Source: Pseudo-nitzschia pungens
Lineage: Eukaryota > Bacillariophyta > Bacillariophyceae > Bacillariales > Bacillariaceae
DNA length: 64,000 nucleotides
Direction of reading: 5' to 3'
Assembly: GCA_037355855.1 (NCBI GenBank)
Contig: CM074761.1
Span: 2,995,346-3,059,345, forward strand
Part shown: positions 54,723 to 64,000 of the stretch, piece after piece
Layout: the number at the start of each line of letters is the position of its first letter
Numbering within the stretch: position 1 is the first letter of the stretch
Program-made: the position numbers and the translations under genes
The notes under the pieces: model-generated
The model's database searches: none
The model's input: only the letters and a program-made list of their open reading frames with translations
Told to the model about the DNA's origin: nothing

Positions 54723-56110
54723 GGTTATTGGTTGATTGAAATCGTCGGTGCCGTTCTCTCTGTGGAATACAAATTAGTTTAATACGAAGTGCTTTTGTAA
54801 CGCGGGTTGTTTTGTGCAGTACGGTATTAATGGGTTCCTTCTGCTTTGGGGAATTCGAGATCGGCTTTTGGTTTCTACGTCGCCGCAACAAGTGATTTGT
54901 CGTCTGTGTGTTTCGCACTCGGCTTTGGAACTCGTCCAGGGGAAGGATCTATCGTCTTGTCACGTCTTTTGAAAGAGATAGAGGGGTATGAGAATGTATG
55001 CCCACGCTCCAGAACAGCACTAATGAATTAAAAGCACATCCCGATGATTAAGATGGAACGGTACTCGTAAGGTTTACCGGTATGACTGGAGTGATTGCGG
55101 GATGGTATTGTGGCGCCTTTGGCTAGCGTCTGTCCGTTGATCTTGCTACTGAATACCAAGTTAGGGTTACGGAATTGGATCTTAGCGGGTAACCTTAGTT
55201 AAGTGAAGGAGATAGATACATGCCTAATACTTCTAGTAGTAATCGTACTAGTACTACTAGTATTAGTATTAGGATCTACTACTTTAATTCACCGCGTTGT
55301 GGTTCAAGATTCATCCTTTCTGCTGCTACTATCATCCAGCAGCAGTAGTAGTACCAGTAGTAGCACCATCAATCACTGCTGAGTCTAGTAGCTACTATTG
55401 CTATGCTTCTTTTCGTGGTGTACTACTAGTAGTAGTACTACTAGTATGAAATATCACTTGTAGTAGTAGTAGTATTATGATAGGAGGTTTGTTGCCTTCT
55501 TCTTCTTCTTCCCTCTGTGTTCTTCTTGTTGTTGTTCGTCTTGTTGTGCTGCTGTTATTGCTGTTGCTGTGGTCGTCCACACCAGCACAGCTTCGATGCT
55601 TTTTACGTGCAGACATGAGCGTAGTAGTAGTGGTACTAGTACTAGTAGTACTACTACTAAAAGACGGTTCTTATCACTGCTCAGCAGACATTGAGAAGCA
55701 AGTTCAGTCACCAATGCTGGTGGTGCTGGTGGTCCCCGAAAGAGAAGTTCCAGGACTCTGCTACCAAAAGTCAGTTCTCTGTTGTCAAAGCGGATGGAGA
55801 AGAGGAGGCAGTTGCCAACACCAGCAATACTAGTAGAGACGAGAAAGCAGAGGATGAGGAGGTAGTACTAGTAGTAGTAGAGATTGTTCCCACCCCAGCG
55901 CTCATGGAGACAAAGCTCTCAGATAGTGTCGACAGTGGTGTCGTAGAAGTTGATGACTTCCTCCCGAGGATGAAAGACCTCCGGCTAGTAGAACAGTTTG
56001 AACATCCACAAGAAGAGGAGGAGAGAGGACGAACATTTGTTAGAAGACATGTAGACTGCTCCCCTTTCATATCAAATAGTAGAACTGCTTACTTACTTTT
56101 TTGGCATTGT
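54723..56110. other. Intergenic region rich in CTA/TAG tracts
   Basis: No convincing gene. Dense self-complementary TAG/CTA runs occur at about 55230-55480 and 55620-55880, together with (TTC)n and (GTT)n tracts. An in-frame, protein-like run near 55740-56060 lacks an ATG and passes through TAG repeats read as Val-rich sequence, so it is not called. Confidence 0.4.
55230..55880. repeat. Extended CTA/TAG trinucleotide repeat cluster
   Basis: Many short CTA and TAG runs abut one another in alternating orientation, each capable of hairpin formation. This is the densest such cluster in the window. Confidence 0.6.
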
Positions 56111-56119
56111 GTCGAATCT

Positions 56120-56600
56120 CTTTTATCGACACCTCGCCTCGCGTCCCCGCGTCTGGATCGATCTGTTTTTGTATCCTCGCCTCGCGTCCCCTGAGTGTGG
56201 ATCGGTCTCTTTTCAGTGTCCCTCGCGTCCCCTTATCTATCGATCTATTCATTCGGAGTATCGATATATCGCCTCGCGTCCGCTGAGTATTATGGATCGA
56301 GATCGCCTCGCATCCCCTGAGTATGGATCGTTCTATTTCCGTATATCGCCTCGCGTCCCCGCGTCCCCTTGTCTCTCGACCTATTCTTTCGCAGTATCGA
56401 TATATCGTCTCGCGTCCCCTGAGAATGGGTCGATCTGTTTTAGTATATCGCCTTGCGTCCCCTGAGTATCGATCGATCTGTTTTTTTATATCGCCCCGCG
56501 TCCACTGAGTATTGATCAATCTGCTCTACAGAGTATCGCCTTGTACCCCTCCTTTAGTATCGATCGATTTCTTTTTATCGGAGTATCGCCTGCTGTCCCC
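56120..56600. repeat. Minisatellite with CCTCGCGTCCCC core
   Basis: About ten degenerate units carry (T/C)ATCGCCTCGCGTCCCC(T)GAGTAT and GATCGATCTGTTT-like strings at a period of roughly 40-50 bases. The array runs directly into the CTGTCCCC(T)GTATATCGACGC repeats that follow, suggesting shared origin of the array flank. Confidence 0.75.
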
Positions 56601-59600
56601 TGTAAATCGACGCTTTTGCTGCTGTCCCCTGTAGAATCGCTGTTGCTATTCGCTGTCCCCCTGTATATAGACGCATTGCGGTTTGCTTGTACATCAACGT
56701 TTTGATGTTGCTGTAAATCATGCGTTGCTGTTCACTGTATATCGACGCTTTGCTGCTGTCCCCTGTATATCGACGCTTTGCTGCTGCTCGCTGCTACTCC
56801 CCTTGTATACTGTACTGTTTATCTTGACTGCGCTTGGGTATCTCTTTACAGTACAAACACGACGCGTCGAACCTAGCAAAACCCCTGTACGTTATTTGCT
56901 GCTTGCTCCCCTGTATGTCGAAGCTTTCCTGATGCTTGCTGCTCCCCATGTTTATCTAAGGTCATGCTAGGGTCCGTAGCACATCAAACAACGCGTCGAA
57001 CATAGCAAAAACCCGCATGCTATTTGCTACTTTTAATCTACTCCAGAGAGTATCGCCTTGTGCTCCCTGCGTATGGATCGAATTCCTCTTATCGGAGTAT
57101 CGCCTGCTGTCCCCCGTAAAATCGACGCCTTGCTGTTCCCCTGCACATCGACGCTTGTTCACTGCTGTCCCCCTGTATATCGACGCTTTTGCTGCTCGAC
57201 GCGTCGCTGCTCGACGCTTTTGCTGCTCGACGCCTTGCTGTCCGCCCTGTATATCGACACTTTCCTGCTGTCCCCCTGTACGCGGACGCTTTGCTACCCC
57301 CCCTGTTTATCGACGCGTTGCTCTCCCGTGTATGTCGACGTTTTGATGCTTGAAGCGTTGCTGTTCCCCTGTATATCGACGACTTGCTGTCCCTCCTGTA
57401 CATCGACGCGTTCCTGTTTGCTGTATATCGACACTTTGCTGCTGTCCCCTGTAGACCGACGCTTTGCTGTCCCCTGCAACTCGAAACGTTGCTGTCCCCT
57501 CGTTGATGGACGTTTGTTGTTCGCTGTATATCGATGCTTTGCTTCTATCCCCTGTGTATCGACGCTTTGCTGTTTCCTGTATATCGACGCTTTGCTGCTG
57601 TCCCCTGCAAATCGACGCGTTGCTGTCCCCTTGTAGATGGACGCTTTGTTGTTCGCTCTATATCGACGCGTTGCTGCTTGCTGCTCACCCCTGTACTGTT
57701 CATCTAGGACGATGCTGGGGTATTGTTTCGCAGTACAAAAACAACGCATCGAACCTATCGAAACCCCATATCTTATTCGCTGTTTGTTGCTTGCTGTTCC
57801 CCTGTAGATCGACGCTTTGCTGCTGTCCCCCTTTTAATTCGTTGCTGCTGTTCCTCCGTAGATCGACGCTTTGCTGCTATTCTCCTGTATGTTGACACTT
57901 GTTCGCTGTCCCCTGCAGACTTGCTGTCCCCTGTAATTCGACGCTTTGCTGCAGCTCGCTGCTTGCTGCTCCCCACAGCGCATTCTGTTTATCTTGGCTG
58001 CGCTAGGGCATTGTTTCAGAGTACATAATCCATGCGTCAAACCAATCGAAACCTCGTACGTTATTTGCTGCTTGCTGCTTGCCGCTCGCTGTTCCCCTGT
58101 ATATCGACGCTTTGCTGCTAGTTGCTTCTGCCCCCTGTACTGTTAATCTAGGGCGGTGCTGGGGTACCTCTGGTAAACAACGCATCCAATCCATTGAAAC
58201 CCCGTATGTTATTTGCTGCTGCTCACTGCCCTCTGTTCCCTTTTATATCGACGCTCTGCTGCTCCCCCCCTGTACTGTTTATCGAGGGCGGTGCTGGGGC
58301 ACCTTTTGTATACAACGCATCGAACCTAGTAAAACCCAGGACCTTATTTGCTGCTTGCTGCTTGCCGCTCGTTGTTCCCCTGTATATCGACGCTTTGCTG
58401 CTCCCCCCTCTCTGTACTGTTTATCGAGGGCGGTGCTGGGGCACCTCTTGTAAACAACGCATCGAACCTAGTAAAACCCCGTACGTTATTTGCTGCTTGC
58501 TGCTCACTGCTCACTGCCCGCTGTTCCCCTGTATATCGACGCTTTGCTGCTCTCCCCTTCCTATACTGTTTATGGAGGACAATGCTGGGGTTCCTCTTGC
58601 AAACAACGCATCGAACCTAGCGAATCCCGTGCGTCATTTGCTGCTGCTTGCTGCTCCCCCCCCCCTGGACTCGTTATACAGGGCGATGCTAGGTTACCTC
58701 TTGTAAACAACGCATCAAACCTAGCAAAACCCCGTACGTTCGTTGCTGCTTGCTGCTCACTGCTCACTGCCCGCTGTTCCCCTGTATATCGACGCTTTGC
58801 TGCTCTCCCCTTCCTATACTGTTTATGGAGGACAATGCTGGGGGACCTCTTGTAAACAACGCATCGAACCCAGCGAAAGCCCGTACGTTATTGACTGCCT
58901 GCTGCTCACTGTTCCCCTTTATCGACACTTTGCTGCACCCCATGTATTGTTTATCGAAGGCAATGCTGGGGTACCTCTTGTAAACAACGCAACGAACCCA
59001 GCAAACAACCGTACGTTATTGCTGCTTTCTGCTCGCTGTTCCCCTTTATATCGACGCTTTGCTGCTCCACCCATGTACTGTTTATCGAGGGCGATGCTGG
59101 GGTACCTCTTGTAAACAACGCATCGAACCCAGCGAAAGCCCGTGCGTTATTGTCTGCCTGCTGCTCGCTGTTCCCCTTTATATCGACGACTTGCTGCTCC
59201 CCCTTGTACTGTTTATCGAAGGCAATGCTGGGGTACCTCTTGTAAACAACGCATCGAACCCAGCAAACAACCGTACGTTATTGCTGCTTTCTGCTCGATG
59301 TTCCCCTTTATATCGACGCTTTGCTGCTCCACCCATGTACTGTTTATTGAGGGCGATGCTGGGGGACCTCTTGTAAACAACGCATCGAACCCAGCGAAAG
59401 CCCGTACGTTATTGACTGCCTGCTGCTCACTGTTCCCCTTTATCGACACTTTGCTGCACCCCATGTATTGTTTATCGAAGGCAATGCTGGGGTACCTCTT
59501 GTAAACAACGCAACGAACCCAGCAAACAACCGTACGTTATTGCTGCTTTCTGCTCGCTGTTCCCCTTTATATCGACACTTTGCTGCACCCCCTGTATTGT

Positions 59601-59750
59601 TTATCGAAGGCAATGCTGGTGTGCCTCTTGTAAACAACACGTCGGACCCAGCAAAACCCCATACGTTATTTGCCACTAGCTGCTCCACCCATGTACTGTT
59701 TATCTAGGGCGGTGCTGGGGTATCTCTTTACAGTACAAGAACAGAACATG
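56580..59750. repeat. Large complex tandem array: TATCGACGC short units and about 131-bp long units
   Basis: The left part (about 56580-57660) is made of short CTGTCCCCTGTATATCGACGCTTTGCTG units of about 30-45 bases. The right part (about 57690-59750) is a long unit of about 128-150 bases. It comprises TGTACTGTTTATC(G/T)AGG, GATGCTGGGGTA, CTCTTGTAAACAACGCATCGAACC(C/T)AGC and CGTACGTTATT, then GCTGCTCGCTGTTCCCCTTT and ATCGACGCTTTGCTGC. Successive CAACGCA positions are about 58455, 58604, 58708, 58857, 58985, 59116, 59247, 59378, 59506 and 59635. Open frames through the array end at the TAA of each unit and are repeat artefacts, not genes. Confidence 0.9.
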
Positions 59751-60111
59751 TCGTTGTTGTAGGTTTCGAGAGATCTGGACGGTTCTGTTTAATTTATGAT
59801 TTATGTGTGTTTATTCTATGGTAGTATTGTAGTGTAGTGTATTTTCCTGTACTGTAGTTGTATGCCGGTTGTATGGATGTAATGTATTTGTTTGCCATTC
59901 CAGACGATTTCTAGGACCATCTTGTGTCTTGTATCGTAATCATGTGCATCATCTAGGAATACTTTCTTGTGGTCTTCTCTATGTAACAAATTGCATGCCG
60001 AATGCAACTTTGATGGGTCGATTGTTTCGTGATGCCTTCTTCTTCTTGGTGTTGTTGGTCAATGTTGGTGTTGCCGTTGCCGTTGCAATTTGATGGATTA
60101 TTTGTTTTGGA
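59751..60111. other. Spacer after the array
   Basis: About 360 bases between the tandem array and the stop codon of the minus-strand gene. It contains TGTAGTGTAG-like short repeats. No gene is supported. Confidence 0.4.
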
Positions 60112-61125
60112 TCATGCACCAATCGCCTTGACGCTCTTCTCTCCGCTCTCGTTTCCGGGAACGTACCAGGCGTAATCGCTCAGGAGCGAATACCGGGAAC
60201 GGTTCTTGTAGAGCCTCGAAACCCAGCGGGCCAGCTTGCCCCTGATCTTGGAAAGGACGACCCCGCAGGCTCTGGCTTGCACCCTGCCCCGCTTGGAAAG
60301 GAGGTTCCACCGCCGGAACGCCGTGGAAACCACGGCAGCGGCCGCCCCGGGTCGTCTGCCAACAGCGACCCCCACCGCGGGCAAAAAGCCCGAAATGCCC
60401 ATGGGGAGGACACCCGCCATGGAAGCCAGATTGCCGGCGAGCACCAAGACCACGATGGGGTTCCTGGCCGTATTCTTGACCCCTTTCAAAAGCCTCTGCA
60501 ATTGTCCTCGTTGCGTCGGGATGCTCGTGCTCCTCGAGGCCGAGGTCACACCTTGAGGTCGGTGGTTTTTCTCCTCCTCCCTTTTCTCATCAACGGTATC
60601 GGTCGCGGCTCGCCGCAAGATGAAGAGTCCCTGCTCGTAGTCGCCGTCGATGTAGGTGACATCGAGTTCGTACCGGCAGGTGTTTACGCGTTCTTCCGAG
60701 ACAGCGTTCGTATTGGCGTTCGAGTTCGCGTCCGTATTGGCGTTCGACTTTGCTCTCGTTGCACAGCTTTTGGTTCCCTCTCCGCCCACCTCGATAAGAG
60801 TCCGACTACTGCCGGTGGTCAGAGCCATCATGGTGGGACGGGCGGCTCCGGCAGAGGTCAATCGGGACGCGCGAAGGGTTGTAGCCACGGCTGCTGCAAC
60901 CGTACCGCTACCCGGAAACTTGGACGGGGCATGGAGAAAAACGTCTCCTCGCGGTTGTTGTCGATACAGGGAAACAGCCAGCATAAAACTGGACAGTGCC
61001 GTTGCGAAATAGACACAAAAGGCCCATTGGCTCCTGGCGTTGCTCCTGCTGCTGTTTCTCTTGTGGGCTCTCGTGTTGTGGATCGACGCCATGGCCGAAG
61101 AGGGTGACAAAGTGAAGGACATCAT
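60112..61125 (-). CDS. Putative membrane protein, unknown function
   Basis: A single exon of 337 residues counted from the first in-frame ATG at 61125 (MMSFTL). An alternative ATG is 61092. A hydrophobic segment near residues 38-55 (FCVYFATALSSFMLAVSLY) could be a signal anchor. A second hydrophobic pair at about residues 220-255 (PIVVLVLAGNLASMAGVLPM and ISGFLPAVGVAVG) may form a membrane hairpin. Between them is an Ala/Thr-rich and Asn-rich region and a small beta-like segment (CRYELDVTYIDGDYEQGLFILRR). The C-terminus is basic. No known domain is recognised. Coding character and length favour a real gene. Confidence 0.6.
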   Translation of the reverse strand: MMSFTLSPSSAMASIHNTRAHKRNSSRSNARSQWAFCVYFATALSSFMLAVSLYRQQPRGDVFLHAPSKFPGSGTVAAAVATTLRASRLTSAGAARPTMMALTTGSSRTLIEVGGEGTKSCATRAKSNANTDANSNANTNAVSEERVNTCRYELDVTYIDGDYEQGLFILRRAATDTVDEKREEEKNHRPQGVTSASRSTSIPTQRGQLQRLLKGVKNTARNPIVVLVLAGNLASMAGVLPMGISGFLPAVGVAVGRRPGAAAAVVSTAFRRWNLLSKRGRVQARACGVVLSKIRGKLARWVSRLYKNRSRYSLLSDYAWYVPGNESGEKSVKAIGA

Positions 61126-62036
61126 GGCATGGAAGATACTCCCGAAGTTCGTTTTGTGCTCCCTCGAAACTGTTGGTTTTCTTCTGTACAGATTGTGACT
61201 TCTATACACAGGTCACAGCTGCGGCAGCTAGCGATGGCAGACCGATGCTCGTCGTGAGGGGAAGACGGTGAGAAGAACACTACGAAGTAATTCGTAGTAT
61301 TTATTGCGTCTACTCGTAATATTGGGTACGAACTGGGGCCCTTCGGACGATTTTGGCATCTGTTGTTCTAAAATTTTTAGTTCGTTTCTGCATGACCGGC
61401 ATGTGACATTGTTTCTGATGGGCGAAATCTACCTCCCTGCCTCCATGGGAAGTAAGGAGTCTTGTATGTATTGGGGCTATTGTCATGCGCAATGAAAATT
61501 GCTTGGGTGCGAAATGGTTGGATCGGTGATGGTTGGTCGTTACGTCGTCTTTCTTTCATTATTCGGCGATCCGTGATGGGCATTAGATGCCATTGGTCAT
61601 CACCGATGGGAAGAGGCGACGTTGTATTCGGGGCCCTGGTCGTATCAATCGGAGTTGATTCTTGGGTTTTCAACGGTTGACACACTAATGTCGTTCCTGA
61701 TATTCGACTCCGACTTGAATTGTTTTTCAGATGAGATAGATTGATCAGCATGCGCATGGTAGATTTTTGTTCTGGAGATTCATTCTGCGAAAACAAATTC
61801 GGTTTTCGGTAATTTACAGCTTGTAGGAAGGAACGGAACACTCGGGACATACCGCACGGTAATTAGTATTATGCGGAGGAGAGGTCCGAGTAACCTCATG
61901 TAGAATGAATAACAGTAACTTACTGTAACTGGTACCGGTAATTACCAGAACGGCTGTGTCCCAGTCTGTCGACGAAGAATCAAAGAATAGCAGATTTGTG
62001 TAACCCCGTTCAATCCCCTCCATCAACTCATAGCTC
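61126..62036. other. Intergenic region
   Basis: No supported gene. A minus-strand ATG frame of about 157 codons (61377-61850) shows no domain and overlaps other frames; it is left uncalled. The right part is the flank of tRNA-Asp. Confidence 0.35.
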
Positions 62037-62108
62037 TCCGTCATAGTATAGTGGCTAGTATCCCCGCCTGTCACGCGGGAGACCGGGGTTCGATTCCCCG
62101 TGACGGAA
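62037..62108 (+). tRNA. tRNA-Asp (GTC anticodon)
   Basis: A canonical cloverleaf with acceptor TCCGTCA/TGACGGA, D arm GTATAGTGGCTAGTATC, anticodon stem CCCGC/GCGGG around CTGTCAC (anticodon GTC), and T arm CGGGG-TTCGATT-CCCCG. No intron. Confidence 0.95.
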
Positions 62109-62885
62109 TGATTTTCTGTTTCGGACATCACTATGACTTCTTTTTTCATGCCGTTTGAGCACAGATCACTATTCCACGACCAAGTACGGTAAACGTAGTC
62201 TTTCACGAACTTGTTGCACAAAAAGAAACTGAGGTATGAATGCCTTTTTCCGCAATAGGAGTGCGTCTTTCGGTTGACCTGAGAACTTCCCGTCCCAATT
62301 GCAGAGTAAGGTTAGTATTCTTGGGGGCCAGACCTGTCTCTATGGATGTCTGGCACCCTGCGCGAAGCCTGTCATCTCGCTGTATCAAAACCTCTCATCT
62401 CGCTGCATCGTTGTTCGTGTCTCTGGCGTTGGAGCGAGCTCTTTCGCTTGCCTCAAACAAGTCGTTCTTGCTCTTCGACGAACCATACCGTGCGGTTTAC
62501 GAATTTTTGATTCCTTTCAAATCTCAACAGCGATCAACCGTTCCGTTCCGTTTCGTTTCTCTTCATCGAGTCGATTGGAAACTTGTGCAATGCCGCGAAA
62601 CTCTTTCCGGCCTCGGACGCGATAATGTCATACTGTACAGGCTGTTGGACGAGACTGTTTTCCAATGGTTTCTGTGGTGTCGACACTCTGTCACGAAAGG
62701 ATTTTGTGCGTTTTCGGGTTCACGCGAGGACTACTTCCTCCCGAATAGAATCCAGGCTTCTTGCCCGTTCATGTCGCTGTCGGGAAGTGAGCAGCAACCC
62801 TTCTGCATGTTTTCTCTCTTCCGGATGCAATCCCAGCGTACAGCAATTAGTAGACTGAGGATGTGGCGCACTGATCAAGGGTTGA
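62109..62885. other. Spacer between two tRNA genes
   Basis: A 226-codon ATG frame runs from 62240 to 62920 but ends inside tRNA-Ala and shows no domain, so it is probably chance. Nothing else is seen. Confidence 0.35.
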
Positions 62886-62958
62886 GGGGGTTTGGCGCAG
62901 TTGGCAGCGCGTGTGCTTAGCATGCACAAGGTCGCCGGTTCGATTCCGGCAATCTCCA
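62886..62958 (+). tRNA. tRNA-Ala (AGC anticodon)
   Basis: The acceptor GGGGGTT pairs with AATCTCC. The D arm is GGCGCAGTTGGCAGCGC. Anticodon stem TGTGC/GCACA surrounds loop TTAGCAT (anticodon AGC). The T arm is GCCGG-TTCGATT-CCGGC. No intron. Confidence 0.93.
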
Positions 62959-63605
62959 TTTTAGCACAGTCAGCAGTTGGCGTCTGTGCCTTGAATGACG
63001 ATGCATGAGGTACGGAATGAATCATTATTATTTTGTTCCTTTGTGAATCCTCAAACTTCAGATAGGCCAAGGTGCAGGTGGATTTGCCTTGTTCAAAATC
63101 GCAACAGATTCGCTTCGGTTCACTTTATTGGGTTTGAACAAGCAGAAGACTCCTCTTTGCATACAACAACACCAACCGTGATCGGGTCCTTCCGAAACCC
63201 GCCTGCATTGCTTTCACCGCGAATATCACAATTGTGATCGACCTGTCCTCTGTGGGTCGGTAGTTCTTTCTCCGGGGAGGGGACGAGTCCGTCGGCATTG
63301 CTTCCTCAATTGATGGATGTTTATTGTGGTGACCATGCCGGAGATCCTTCACAACAGCGAATTGAAGTGCTGTGAGATGCTGCGAGACGGCTTCTTCTTG
63401 CAGCTCAGTCCGATCCATCCAATCAAATCCAAACAAATCCAATCCAATCCCAACCCTACCACGAATTGAGGTGGACGGTGCAATCAGTTATGCGAACGAG
63501 ACCGAGCGAAGTTTTCCCAAACTCGCCGAGGAGCACGGCGAGAGAGGGAATGACATCGGAACCAACAGTTGTCGTCGACCTTCGCCTCGCCTGGGAGACG
63601 GATCG
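62959..63605. other. Intergenic region
   Basis: About 650 bases between tRNA-Ala and the right-edge ORF. AATCC/CAAATCC short repeats occur near 63420-63450. No gene is supported. Confidence 0.35.
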
Positions 63606-64000
63606 TCATTCGTCAAGCCACGGTTGGTAACTATCTCCAATGACAAAGGAATACATGAAACGACACACTGTGCTTTGCTTCGTGTGTGCGATTGGCACCA
63701 GGAACAACCCCTGGTTCTCGGTCGTTCCCGTGCCGAAGGTCAAGACAACGATGTGTTGTGTCGTGTCGCGTTTATTTCTTATCCTTTCTGCTCCTTGGCT
63801 AATGGTTGTTTCGTTTGTTTCCATGGGAATGCCTCTCCCGTGCCCACACAAACTCTTCGGCCGGCCCCACGCGAGCATCGAAGCGATACCGATTTCCTCT
63901 ACGTCTCTGTAATCCTTCTCGTCATTGAAATCAATGGCCCCTATGAAATTCAAGCGTTCAAAAACCTGTTGCTCCATAAAGGAGACCAAAGCCGTTGGGG
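63606..64000 (-). CDS. Partial candidate gene at the right edge
   Basis: A minus-strand frame is open to the window end and stops at 63606. It reads ALVSFMEQQVFERLNFIGAI, DFNDEKDYRDVEEIGIASML and AWGRPKSLCGHGRGIP, then a less structured tail. The first part has coding character, acidic and balanced, but no domain is recognised. The tail after about residue 65 could be intron or untranslated sequence if a donor is used, so the true 3' boundary is uncertain. The 5' end lies outside the window. Confidence 0.35.
   Translation of the reverse strand, partial: PTALVSFMEQQVFERLNFIGAIDFNDEKDYRDVEEIGIASMLAWGRPKSLCGHGRGIPMETNETTISQGAERIRNKRDTTQHIVVLTFGTGTTENQGLFLVPIAHTKQSTVCRFMYSFVIGDSYQPWLDE

Noticed and set aside
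55691..56194. 167-codon plus-strand frame with acidic stretches
   Set aside because: It lacks an ATG start and passes through TAG/CTA microsatellite read as Val-rich sequence.
56683..59707. Many open frames of 80-190 codons through the tandem array
   Set aside because: They are products of the repeat unit, end at the TAA in each copy, occur in several frames at once and have no independent coding evidence.
61377..61850. 157-codon minus-strand ATG frame
   Set aside because: No domain, overlapping alternative frames and weak composition; kept only as intergenic note.
62240..62920. 226-codon plus-strand ATG frame
   Set aside because: It runs into tRNA-Ala, has no recognisable domain and is probably fortuitous.

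Overview
This is a nuclear window from a photosynthetic stramenopile, most probably a pennate diatom. The evidence is eukaryotic. Four short GT-AG introns (144, 260, 449 and 317 nt) join exons exactly in frame. There are five eukaryotic-type tRNA genes. Several protein N-termini combine a signal peptide with a diatom-like plastid motif (AHA|F, AAA|W, VSG|F). Dispersed, decayed Ty1/copia-type DNA is also present. Genes are spaced by several kilobases and arranged singly on both strands, with no operons. No species is claimed.

Layout. 1-2204 is intergenic. 2205-6260 (+) is a large type I membrane protein with a duplicated ectodomain, convergent with a GT77-like Golgi glycosyltransferase (6865-9312, -). 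9.3-13.3 kb is intergenic with simple repeats and one perfect hairpin. 13286-14961 (+) is a spliced thioredoxin-fold protein carrying a twin RGRGRWGGY motif. 15.5-21.1 kb is decayed repeat and retroelement DNA. 21475-22680 (-) is a predicted plastid helical protein, divergent from a JmjC-type oxygenase with SET-like segments (23344-24960, +). A two-part minisatellite and tRNA-Ile follow. Two low-complexity proteins of unknown function converge at 26805-29465 (+) and 29844-32294 (-). A plastid-type EamA transporter gene with two apparent frameshifts lies at 32961-34810 (-), then tRNA-Val.

35.2-42.4 kb is a second block of repeat and retroelement relics. It is paralogous to the 15.5-18.6 kb block and includes a recognisable copia RNase H C-terminus. 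42537-43115 (+) is a MIC19/CHCHD3-like twin CX9C protein. 43507-47681 (-) is a spliced CDK9/CDK12-class kinase with a long Arg/Ser-rich tail. 48938-50996 (+) is a CinA-C-like plus nucleotidylyltransferase fusion with a plastid-type leader and one apparent frameshift. tRNA-Ser, a spliced tail-anchored protein gene (53485-54722, -), a large tandem array (about 56.1-59.75 kb), a membrane protein gene (60112-61125, -), tRNA-Asp, tRNA-Ala and a candidate partial gene at the right edge complete the window.

The genes do not form one pathway. They are housekeeping and organelle genes (CTD kinase, MICOS subunit, plastid transporter, nucleotide metabolism) mixed with lineage-restricted low-complexity proteins and separated by repeat-rich DNA. 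The three apparent frameshifts, each one extra base, could be assembly errors or real gene decay. The most unusual items are the JmjC/SET-like fusion, the twin-motif thioredoxin protein, and the 131-bp array whose edge copies carry an inverted-repeat module.
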